A stretch of DNA of 8,635 bases from an uncultured bacterium. Its GTDB lineage: Bacteria > Actinomycetota > Actinomycetes > S36-B12. The stretch is from assembly GCA_903940375.1 (NCBI GenBank), contig CAJAKT010000059.1, forward strand, positions 1-8,635, in the 5' to 3' direction. The first letter of the stretch is position 1. Every line of letters starts with the position of its first letter. Positions 1 through 7,300 of the stretch are shown here, piece by piece. The translations under genes were made by a program, and so were the position numbers. The notes under the pieces were generated by a model. The model was given only the letters and a program-made list of their open reading frames with translations. It was not told the origin of the DNA and did not search any database.

Positions 1-1700
1 GATCCCGCAAGGGCCTCGGCGAGGAACGGGCTGACAGACCGCACCGCACGCCCACCGGGCTGTCGGGCTCGCGCCCAGGACAGGTGCAGGTGATCCGCCG
101 CGCGCGTGATCGCGACGTAGGCGAGTCGCCGCTCCTCCTCGACCTGCGCCGGTGTCTCGGCGTACTGCAGTGGCAGCAGGCCGTCGCTGCAGCCGACGAC
201 GAAGACGACTTTCCACTCCAGCCCCTTGGCCGAATGAACGGAAGCGAGTGAGACACCGTCAGCCACGGGTGCGTGCTGCAGCTCGGCGCGCGCATCGAGC
301 TCGGCCACGAAAGCGGACAGCGAGTCTTCAAGCGGCGTCGCCAGCTCATCGGCCAGCGTGGCCAGCGCTGCTAGCGACTCCCAGCGCTCACGCACGGCAC
401 CCGCCGTTCGTGGGGCCTCGGGCGTCCACCCGGCCGTGCCGAGCACCGCGCGAACCTCGTCGCCGAGCGGACCGCCGCCCGCCTCGCCGCGAGCGGCACC
501 GCGCAACCGCGTCACAGCCTCACGGACCTCGGGCCGATCGAAGAACCGCTCCGTTCCGCGCAGCACCACGGGCACACCCGCCTCGGCGAACGCCTCTTCC
601 AAGGCAGCGGACTGAGCATTGATGCGGAAGAGCACCGCGATATCGCGCGCCGGCACTCCGTCGCGCACATATTGCGAAACGCGACGTGCGACCTGGTCGG
701 CCTCCTCGACGTCGTCGGCCCAGACCTCGACAGTGGGCTCAGGCCCGGCCGGCCGCTGCGATCGCAGGACGAGCAAGGTCGACGGGTCTGACGCCTTGGA
801 GATGACCGCGTTGGCGAGGGAGACGATCTCCGGCGTGCAGCGGTAACAGCGCACCAGACGCACCTCCGTGGCATCGGGATAGGCCGTTCGGAATGACGTC
901 AGGTAGGCGGGCGTCGCGCCGGTGAACGTGTAGATGGTCTGGTTGGCGTCGCCCACGACACACACATCGTCGCGCTCCCCGAGCCACAGCCCCAGCAGCC
1001 GATGCTGCAGCGGGTTGACGTCCTGGAACTCGTCGACGGTGAACCACCGGTACGCCTGGCGGATCTCGTCGGCGATGTCAGGTCGGTCGGCCAGCACGCC
1101 TGCCGTGACGAGCAGGACATCCTCGAAGTCCAGCAGCCCACGCGCGGTCTTCGCATCCTCGTACGCCGCCTGCACCTGCGCCACCGCGGCCGCATCGACC
1201 GCGAGGGTCCGCGCAACCGCCGCGGCCCGCTCGCCGATGGCGGCACCGGTGAGGAAGTTGACCTTCGACCACTCGAGATCGGCCGACAGGTCGCGCACGG
1301 TGGCCGTGTCGGTCGGCAGCTTGCACCGGCTCGCCGCCTCCGCGACGAGTCGCGCCTTGCTCGGCAGGATGTCGGGGAAGTCACCGCCGCTGAGCCGCGG
1401 CCAGAAGTAGCGCAGTTGTCGCAGTGCCGCTGCATGGAAGGTGCGCACCTGCACACCGTCGACACCGAGCACCCGGAGCCGGGAGCGCATCTCGCCGGCG
1501 GCACGCGTGGTGAAGGTGACCGCCAGGGTGCGACGCGGGTCATGCTCGCCCGTTGCCGCGCCATGCGCGATGCGATGGGTGATGGCCCGCGTCTTGCCGG
1601 TTCCCGCGCCCGCAAGAACCACGACCGGCCCGTGCAGGGCCTCGGCCACGGCACGCTGCTCGTCGTCGAGCCCCTGGAGGGGACTCGGGCGGTCGGTCAT
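1..1700 (-). CDS. uvrD2: UvrD2-like SF1A DNA helicase, 3' end beyond the window
   Basis: A superfamily 1A ATP-dependent 3'-5' DNA helicase acting on cytoplasmic DNA. The reading frame is open from the ATG at 1700 to the left edge, giving 566 codons without a stop. Visible motifs are a Q-motif (LDDEQ, residues 11-15), Walker A GAGTGKT (31-37), motif Ia TFTTRAA (62-68), Walker B VDEFQD (222-227), motif III GDANQTIYTFTGA (250-262), motif IV CYRCTPE (285-291), motif V SVHSAKGLEW (487-496) and motif VI RLAYVAITRA (525-534). Only about 100 residues separate the RGTERFF segment (381-387) from motif V, so subdomain 2B is much shorter than in PcrA/Rep, as expected for the compact UvrD2 type. M. tuberculosis UvrD2 is about 700 aa with a tetracysteine linker and HRDC domain after the motor; that part would lie outside the window. 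The UvrD2 name rests on the compact motor plus synteny (mycoredoxin and nudC adjacent). No Shine-Dalgarno sequence precedes the ATG. Confidence 0.93.
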   Translation of the reverse strand, partial: MTDRPSPLQGLDDEQRAVAEALHGPVVVLAGAGTGKTRAITHRIAHGAATGEHDPRRTLAVTFTTRAAGEMRSRLRVLGVDGVQVRTFHAAALRQLRYFWPRLSGGDFPDILPSKARLVAEAASRCKLPTDTATVRDLSADLEWSKVNFLTGAAIGERAAAVARTLAVDAAAVAQVQAAYEDAKTARGLLDFEDVLLVTAGVLADRPDIADEIRQAYRWFTVDEFQDVNPLQHRLLGLWLGERDDVCVVGDANQTIYTFTGATPAYLTSFRTAYPDATEVRLVRCYRCTPEIVSLANAVISKASDPSTLLVLRSQRPAGPEPTVEVWADDVEEADQVARRVSQYVRDGVPARDIAVLFRINAQSAALEEAFAEAGVPVVLRGTERFFDRPEVREAVTRLRGAARGEAGGGPLGDEVRAVLGTAGWTPEAPRTAGAVRERWESLAALATLADELATPLEDSLSAFVAELDARAELQHAPVADGVSLASVHSAKGLEWKVVFVVGCSDGLLPLQYAETPAQVEEERRLAYVAITRAADHLHLSWARARQPGGRAVRSVSPFLAEALAG

Positions 1701-1706
1701 GCCGCG

Positions 1707-1712
1707 ATGCTC
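1707..1712 (-). promoter_or_regulatory. possible -10 element of uvrD2 (weak)
   Basis: On the minus strand GAGCAT lies 6 nt before the uvrD2 ATG. It keeps the A at position 2 and T at position 6 of the actinobacterial TANNNT -10 consensus but not the first T. If used, transcription would begin at the ATG itself (leaderless), which would fit the absence of a Shine-Dalgarno sequence. No -35 box is evident. This is a weak match and could be chance. Confidence 0.22.
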
Positions 1713-1762
1713 GCATGCCGGCCTGACGGGGACGCGATCGGGCGGCCGCGCCGGAGTCGGGA

Positions 1763-1768
1763 TAACGT
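1763..1768 (+). promoter_or_regulatory. -10 element TAACGT, leaderless mycoredoxin promoter
   Basis: TAACGT fits the TANNNT -10 consensus and ends 6 nt before the GTG at 1775. The expected transcription start therefore falls on the G of the start codon, giving a leaderless mRNA. There is no Shine-Dalgarno sequence before this GTG, and no recognisable TTGACA-like -35 box at the usual distance, which is common for actinobacterial leaderless promoters. The element also supports GTG 1775 over the downstream in-frame ATG at 1799. Confidence 0.55.
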
Positions 1769-1774
1769 TGAGCC

Positions 1775-2023
1775 GTGACTGCTGACACCGACGTGACCAT
1801 GTACAGCACCGTCTGGTGCGGCTACTGCCAGCGCCTGAAGGCCCAGATGACCCGCGAGGGCATCACGTTCACGGAGGTTGACATCGAGGCCGACCCGGCG
1901 GCGGCCGCCTTCGTCGAGTCCGTCAACGGCGGCAACCAGACGGTCCCGACCGTGCTGTTCCCCGACGGCACCGCCGTCTCGAACCCGCCGATCGGCCGGG
2001 TGAAGGAACTCCTCGGCCGCTAG
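1775..2023 (+). CDS. mrx1: mycoredoxin (glutaredoxin-fold thiol reductase)
   Basis: A small cytoplasmic oxidoreductase, 82 aa. Mycoredoxins reduce mixed disulfides between proteins and mycothiol, the actinobacterial counterpart of glutathione, by a mechanism using the first cysteine of a CxxC motif. Here the site is WCGYC, with Cys15 the expected nucleophile and Cys18 the resolving residue. Other glutaredoxin-fold marks are VDIEADP (35-41), the cis-proline loop TVPTV (56-60, Pro58) and the NGG turn (51-53). Length and the N-terminal extent before WCGYC match the mycobacterial Mrx1 family. The start is GTG at 1775; an ATG at 1799 (Met9) would remove the first beta strand. The gene diverges from uvrD2 across 74 bp and converges with nudC, with 5 bp between stop codons, so transcripts probably overlap at their 3' ends. 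Mycothiol dependence is inferred from the family and organism type. Confidence 0.93.
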   Translation: MTADTDVTMYSTVWCGYCQRLKAQMTREGITFTEVDIEADPAAAAFVESVNGGNQTVPTVLFPDGTAVSNPPIGRVKELLGR

Positions 2024-2028
2024 CCCGG

Positions 2029-2979
2029 TCAGCGAGGGATGAGCGGACGCGACCAGTCACCTGGCAGCTCAGCCCCGTACCAGCGCTCGATCAGCCGGCG
2101 GGCGATCGAGACCGACGGTGGTAGGCGCACCTCGCCGGATGCACACGCGGAAGCGAGTTCGTCGCGGGTGAACCAGCGTGCCTCGACGATCTCCTCGCCG
2201 TCGACATCGATCGTCGGGTCGTCCGTCCAAGCGTGGTAGCCGAGCATGAGTGAGCACGGAAACGGCCACGGCTGACTGCCGAGGTACCGGATGTCGTCGA
2301 GGCCGTCGCTGATCACGACCCCCGACTCCTCGTGGATCTCGCGGCGTACGGCGGCCTCAGCCGACTCCCCTGCCTCGACGAATCCGGCCAGCGTGGAGAA
2401 CCAGCCCTCGGCCCAGCGGCCCTGGCGGCCCAGCAACGCCCGGTCCTGGCGATCGAGGACGAGGACGATGACCGCCGGGTCCGTGCGGGGGAAGTGCTCA
2501 CTGTCGTCAGCCGGGCAGTGCCGAGACCAGCCCGCGGCACTGAAAACGGTCTCCGCGCCGCAGCGGGGGCAGCGGTGGTGCGTGCGCAGCCAGTTGTCCA
2601 GGGCGACGGCCGTCACCATCAGGCCGGCGTCACGCGCATTGAGGTCAGCCCCGATGCGACGCAGGTCTGCCCAGGACTCCTCGTCACCGTCGCGTTCGTC
2701 CGCATGACGTGCGAAGTACGCAATATCGCCGGCATCGACGCCCAGCAGGGTCAGGTCGACGTCGCCCGCGACATCCATCGCCGGGCTCAGGGCCAGCGCG
2801 ACGGCACCGTCGGCGCTGTGGGTGATGCGAGCGCTTCCGTCGCACACCGTCACCACGCGCGACGCTGGATCAGCGCGGTGTCCGGCGAGCCAGTCGACAT
2901 CCGAACGCCATTCCGCGGCACGGTCGACCTCCCCGCGGGCGAGGATCAAGTTGCCGAGCAGTTCCCGATCCGCGTCCAT
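2029..2979 (-). CDS. nudC: NAD(+)/NADH diphosphatase NudC (Nudix)
   Basis: A 316-aa Nudix hydrolase of the NudC type. The family cleaves NAD(H) to NMN(H) and AMP and can remove NAD caps from RNA 5' ends. The Nudix box is a perfect GX5EX7REUXEEXGU match at residues 199-221 (Gly199, Glu205, Arg213, Glu214, Glu217, Glu218). It is followed by the NudC-specific SQPWPFPxS signature at 235-243, which separates NudC from other Nudix enzymes. A zinc ribbon precedes the catalytic domain: Cys137, Cys140 and Cys155 are present, but the expected fourth cysteine position is Asp158, with His162 nearby. The N-terminal ~130 residues are the variable NudC N-terminal domain. I chose ATG 2979 because the frame upstream, to a possible GTG at 3021, would run through a good -10 element and adds no family-like sequence. 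It is convergent with mycoredoxin and divergent from the acyltransferase gene. Confidence 0.94.
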   Translation of the reverse strand: MDADRELLGNLILARGEVDRAAEWRSDVDWLAGHRADPASRVVTVCDGSARITHSADGAVALALSPAMDVAGDVDLTLLGVDAGDIAYFARHADERDGDEESWADLRRIGADLNARDAGLMVTAVALDNWLRTHHRCPRCGAETVFSAAGWSRHCPADDSEHFPRTDPAVIVLVLDRQDRALLGRQGRWAEGWFSTLAGFVEAGESAEAAVRREIHEESGVVISDGLDDIRYLGSQPWPFPCSLMLGYHAWTDDPTIDVDGEEIVEARWFTRDELASACASGEVRLPPSVSIARRLIERWYGAELPGDWSRPLIPR

Positions 2980-2987
2980 GGTCCGCG

Positions 2988-2993
2988 AGCCTA
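2988..2993 (-). promoter_or_regulatory. -10 element TAGGCT of nudC
   Basis: On the minus strand TAGGCT matches TANNNT and is separated by 8 nt from the nudC ATG at 2979. The predicted transcript would start at, or one or two bases before, the start codon (leaderless or nearly so). No TTGACA-like -35 is seen: the hexamer 17-18 nt upstream is ACGCAC or CACGCA, which overlaps the inverted repeat at 3002-3017. The element supports start codon 2979 over the upstream alternative. Confidence 0.5.
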
Positions 2994-3001
2994 ACCCGCC
3001 G

Positions 3002-3017
3002 CACGCATCGGTGCGTG
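3002..3017. repeat. 6-bp perfect inverted repeat, possible operator
   Basis: CACGCA and TGCGTG form a perfect 6-bp inverted repeat around a 4-base centre (TCGG). It sits in the 74-bp spacer between the divergent nudC and acyltransferase genes, where the right arm covers the expected -35 region of the nudC promoter. This position suits a repressor or activator site acting on one or both genes. A short IR in GC-rich DNA can arise by chance, and no regulator gene lies in the window to pair with it. Confidence 0.35.
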
Positions 3018-3042
3018 ACACGATGACCGGACCTACTTCCCT

Positions 3043-3047
3043 GGGGA
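3043..3047 (+). promoter_or_regulatory. weak Shine-Dalgarno (GGGGA) for the acyltransferase GTG
   Basis: GGGGA lies 6 nt before GTG 3054, an acceptable spacing for a ribosome-binding site. Unlike the mycoredoxin and uvrD2 starts, this gene seems to have a short leader. A GTGACA hexamer at 3015-3020 resembles a -35 box, but the only TA-rich partner (TACTTC, 3034-3039) is too close at 13 bp, so I do not call a promoter. Confidence 0.4.
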
Positions 3048-3053
3048 CTTTCC

Positions 3054-4367
3054 GTGAACGTGTTCATCCGCCAACTCACCGGCATCCGCTTCATCGCGGC
3101 CGCGTGGGTCCTGCTGTACCACCTGCAGGTGCCGCTGAACACCCTTCACCTGCTGATCCCCGTGTTCGCCGACACCCTGCGCGTCGGACGCCTCGGTGTC
3201 GACCTGTTCTTCGCGCTATCGGGTTTCATCCTGACGCACACCTACATGCGGCGACTCGGGCCAGCACTGCGCGTACGCGGCACCCTTGACTTCTGGTGGC
3301 TGCGGCTCGCGCGCATCTACCCCGTCCACCTGGTCATGCTGTTCATTGCCGGAGGTGCGGTCGTCGCCCAGGCCAAGGTCACCGGCGACGACCTCGACCG
3401 CGACTGGCTGAACCCGCTCGACTTCGTCAAGAACCTGCTGCTCGTTCAGGAGTGGGGCCCGGAGCCTCAGCGCGGCTGGAACTTCGTGGCCTGGTCACTG
3501 TCGATGGAGTGGCTCGCCTACCTGCTGTTCCCCCTGCTGGTGCTGCTCCTCATGCTGCTGCACCGCAAGGTCTCGACCCCGCTACTGGGCATCGCGTGGC
3601 TAGCCGCCCTGACTCCCCTGGTGATCTACGGCCTGTCGACCGGCGACCCGTACTACACCGACAACTGGGGATCGACCTACCGGATCCTGACCGAGTTCAC
3701 CGCGGGCGCGATCACCTACCTGATCGTGTGCCGCTTCCTGCCGGACGAACGACTCTCGGAACCGGCCACTCCGCGTGTCGAACTCGTTGCGTCCGTCCTG
3801 TCCGTCGTACTGCCGCTCGCGGTCGTGGCCGGCGCCGTCTTCCTCGGCCACTGGGGTCCGGCGCAACCGCCCCAGATCGCCATCGACGGTGACGTCGAAC
3901 CGCTACCGCCCTACTACCACCTGCTGCTCGTGCCCCTGCTGATCGCGTGGATCGGCTCACTTGCCCTGTCGCGCCGCGGGCTGGCCCGTTTCCTCTCGAC
4001 CAAGACGCTGGTGCTCGGCGGCTTCATCTCGTACTCGCTGTACATGACGCACCTGGTCTGGTTCGGCCTGTGGCGTGCGGCGATGCGGGCGCTGGGTATC
4101 GAGGGCGGTCCGCTCTACGCGATCGCATTCACCGTGCTCGTCGTCGGTGCCGTCATCATCGCCTGGCTGATGTGGCGACTGGTCGAGGAGCCGGCCCGCG
4201 AGTGGATGCGCGGACTTGTCGGCGTTCGCCGCAAGCCGACCGAAGAGGCCGGCGAGGCGATTGCCGAGACCGCGGGCGATGCCGACAGCGCGCAGCCGGT
4301 CGATGTGGCGACCGCACCCACCGATCCGTTCGTCGCCCAGGAGAAGGACCCGGACGGCACACCCTGA
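3054..4367 (+). CDS. acyltransferase-3 (AT3) family membrane protein
   Basis: An integral-membrane acyltransferase of 437 aa (Pfam family Acyl_transf_3). AT3 proteins move acetyl or other acyl groups across the membrane onto sugars or other extracytoplasmic acceptors; the substrate cannot be read from sequence. About ten hydrophobic segments are visible (roughly 11-26, 44-62, 85-103, 146-168, 174-193, 212-228, 243-265, 287-304, 317-341, 353-377). Family marks are the RX10H motif in the first segment (Arg12, His23), GVDLFFALSGF (48-58), RIYPVH (87-92), WSLSMEW (147-153), SYSLYMTH (326-333) and WRLVEEPARE (374-383). A hydrophilic, acidic and Ala/Pro-rich tail of about 50 residues (388-437) follows the last segment; no SGNH domain is attached. 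The start is GTG 3054, supported by the RQLTGIRF beginning typical of the family. The gene points toward adnB, with 23 bp between the two stop codons, and is probably monocistronic. Confidence 0.9.
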   Translation: MNVFIRQLTGIRFIAAAWVLLYHLQVPLNTLHLLIPVFADTLRVGRLGVDLFFALSGFILTHTYMRRLGPALRVRGTLDFWWLRLARIYPVHLVMLFIAGGAVVAQAKVTGDDLDRDWLNPLDFVKNLLLVQEWGPEPQRGWNFVAWSLSMEWLAYLLFPLLVLLLMLLHRKVSTPLLGIAWLAALTPLVIYGLSTGDPYYTDNWGSTYRILTEFTAGAITYLIVCRFLPDERLSEPATPRVELVASVLSVVLPLAVVAGAVFLGHWGPAQPPQIAIDGDVEPLPPYYHLLLVPLLIAWIGSLALSRRGLARFLSTKTLVLGGFISYSLYMTHLVWFGLWRAAMRALGIEGGPLYAIAFTVLVVGAVIIAWLMWRLVEEPAREWMRGLVGVRRKPTEEAGEAIAETAGDADSAQPVDVATAPTDPFVAQEKDPDGTP

Positions 4368-4390
4368 TCCTGCCCGTGACTTCGGCGCGA

Positions 4391-7300
4391 CTACTGGGCC
4401 AGCAGCAGGGCGACCTCGGCCGCGGTGTCCGGACGGACCACCTCGCCGGTGCCGACGATCACGAAGGCCGCATCGACGTGCTCGACCGGCGCTCCCATGA
4501 GCGCCGCCCAGGCCAGCCGGTACAGGGCCAGCTGCATCGGGTCGACGTGGCGTGCTGACCCGGTCTTCCAGTCGATGACCTCATAACGGCCCGGACCGGT
4601 CTCGAAGACGGCATCGATGCGACCGTTGACGACCCGGCCGCCCACCAGTAGCGCGAATGGTGCCTCCACGGCTACCGGGGTCAGGTGGGCATAGGGCCCG
4701 CCCTCGAACGCAGCCTTCAGCTCGCTCAGCTGCTCGTCGCTGATGATGTCGGCATCGGCCGCACCCGGCAGGTCATCGGGATCCAGCAGTGACTGCTGTC
4801 CGAACCGGGTCTCGACCCAGGCATGGAACTCGGTGCCGCGCCTGGCCGCCGGGGCCGGCGGATGCGGCATCGGCCGTGCGAGATCGAGTGCGACGGCGGC
4901 CGGGTCGGCGAGGGCGCGCATGAGCAGGCTCGCGGACACGGAGTCGGGCAGTCGCACCATGCGCTCGCGGACGTGGTGCGCGCGAGCCTCCTCGATGAGC
5001 GCGGCCGTCAGCAGGTCCCAGCGCGCGATGGCCGCGGATTCGGAGGCAGGAACGCCGGCGGGTGCGCCGTCGTGATCATCGAATCCGGGCAGGGCGGGCT
5101 GGTGCGATGCGACATCGGACACCGCACGGGCCAGTTCCTGCAGTGCGGCCAGCCGGTCCGGTTCAGGAGCCGCCGGCCACGGCACGGGGAAGGTCGCGCC
5201 CTGCGCCTCGGGATTGACATCGTCGGCACCGGGTGCGGGCGCCCAGTGCACCACGTCACCGAGGCCGTCGTTGCACGCCTCGAACACGGTCATGAGGAAG
5301 CCATCGGGACCGCGGGGCCTGGTCTGCGAAGGACCCCACCAGTGGCCAGAGACCGCGAGCCCGCGTTCTGCTCGGGTGAAGGCGACATAGGCCAGCCGCT
5401 GGTTCTCCAGTCCGACGAGCTCCTTCAGCACGGCCTTGTACTCGTCAAAGTCCTTCTTGCGCGGGCTCTCCCCGAGGATGGGGAACGAACCCAGGTCATC
5501 GGTGCAGTCGTCGCGCAGGGGCCAGGGCACCGTGCGGCCACTGGTCGGCCAGGCAGGGCGGCCGCGACCACCGGGGAAGGCCCCCTTCGCGACGAACGGG
5601 ACGAAGACGTAGCCGAACTCCAGGCCCTTGGCCTTGTGGACCGTCAGCAGCTGCACGGCATCGGCGGGGCCGCCCACCTCGAGTTCGAGGTCGATATCGA
5701 ATCGCTCGGCATCACGTAACCGGCTCAGGAAGGCACCGAGCGTGAGCCGGCCGTCGAGCTCAGTGAAGTCAGCAGCCAGGTCGAGGAAGGCGTGCAGTGC
5801 GTGCTGCTGCTGTCGTGCGACGGCTGGCTCACCGAGCGAGGCCTCGACCTCAAGCCCCGAAACGCGCATCACGCGCAGGAGCAGTTCGGGCAACGGCTCC
5901 CCCGCGTGCCCGCGCAGCATGCGCAGCTCGGCCGCCATCTCGCCGAAGCGCGCGATCGCCTCCGGCGAGTAACGATCAAGCTCGCCCAGGTCGTCGAGGG
6001 CCTCGGTGAGCGACACCGCCTCGACGATGTCGGTACCCGATACAGCATCGTCAAGTGCCTGGGCGATGGTCTCCTGAGCGGAGCGATGCCGTCCACCCGC
6101 AAGGCGCGCTGCACGATCGCCCAGGGCCGCGAGGTCGCGCGCGCCGATGCGCCAGCGCGGACCGGCGGCCAGCCGCACGAACGCCGGATTGGCTGTGGGG
6201 TCGTGCAGCACCTCGAGCATGCTGCGCAGATCGATGACGGCGGGCTGCGCAAGCAGCGCGGCCGCTCCGACCAGCTGGGTGGGGATGCCGCGACGGCGCA
6301 GGGCTGCATCAACCACCACCAGATCCCGGCCGGTCGCGGCGAGCACCGCGATGTCGCGCCACGCGATACCCGGCTCACCCCGTCCACCCGCGTGGGTGTG
6401 CTCGATCTCGTGGACCAGCCAGTCGACCTCGGCCGAATAGGTCTCGAACAGCGCACATGACACCGCGCCCTGGCCCTTGCCGTTGTCGCCCGGCTGCAGC
6501 GGCTCGACACCGGAGTGCACGGTTCGTAGGTGCGCCGACGTGCGGTTGGCGATCTCGAGGATCCGCGGACCCGACCGACGGTTCTGTGACAGCACGAAAC
6601 GCGCGGCCACCCCCTCGCCCGCGGGCGGGAAATGGTCGGGGAAGTTCTCGATGTTGTCGACGCTGGCCCCGCGCCAGCCGTAGATGGCCTGGCATGGGTC
6701 GCCGACGGCCATCACCGGATGACCATCACCGAAGATCCGCTGGAGCAGCATGCGCTGGGCGATGGAGGTGTCCTGGTACTCGTCGAGCAGGACGACGCCG
6801 TATCTCGCACGCAGGTCGGCTACGACATCTGGAAACCGATCGACGATCTCCCCGGCAAGCCGAATCTGGTCCGCGAAGTCGACCACATCCCGCGCGGCCT
6901 TCTCGGCTCGCCACTCGGTGACCAGACCGGCGATGACGGCGCGCTGCTCGGATGCCGACAGCATCTCGGTGCCGGTGTTCTGCAACGGGGCGACTGATCG
7001 CAGCATCGCGACCATGTCGTCGTCGAACTGCGCCAGCTGCTCCGGAGTGATCGCCAACTCGGTGAGCTCATCATCGAGGCTCAGCAGATCGCCGGTGATA
7101 TCGACCGGCGAGCGGCCGATCCCTGACAGTGGCAGTCCGGACCGGCACACCACGCGGTACGCCAGTTGCTGACGCGCACCATCGGTGAGCATCGTCGCGC
7201 CCGGTTCACGACCGAGGCGGATGCCATGCTCGGCAAGGATGCGAGCCGAGAAGGCGTGGTAGGTCAGCACCTGCGGCTCGCCGATCGGATCGCCATCGGG

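Noticed and set aside
899..1654. Minus-strand open frame of 251 codons overlapping uvrD2
   Set aside because: It is out of frame with the helicase motifs and its product is an Arg/Ser/Pro-rich sequence typical of a shifted frame.
1002..1778. Long plus-strand open frame (258 codons) opposite uvrD2
   Set aside because: It lies antisense to a helicase gene with all motifs intact. Long antisense frames are expected in GC-rich DNA; the translation shows no family motif and is Arg/Gly/Ala rich.
2980..3021. Upstream start for NudC at 3021 adding 14 residues
   Set aside because: The extension crosses the TAGGCT -10 element and shows no family-like residues; ATG 2979 is better placed.
4823..5719. 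Plus-strand open frame of 298 codons opposite adnB
   Set aside because: It is a shadow of the adnB coding strand, with no recognisable domain, start signal or plausible composition.
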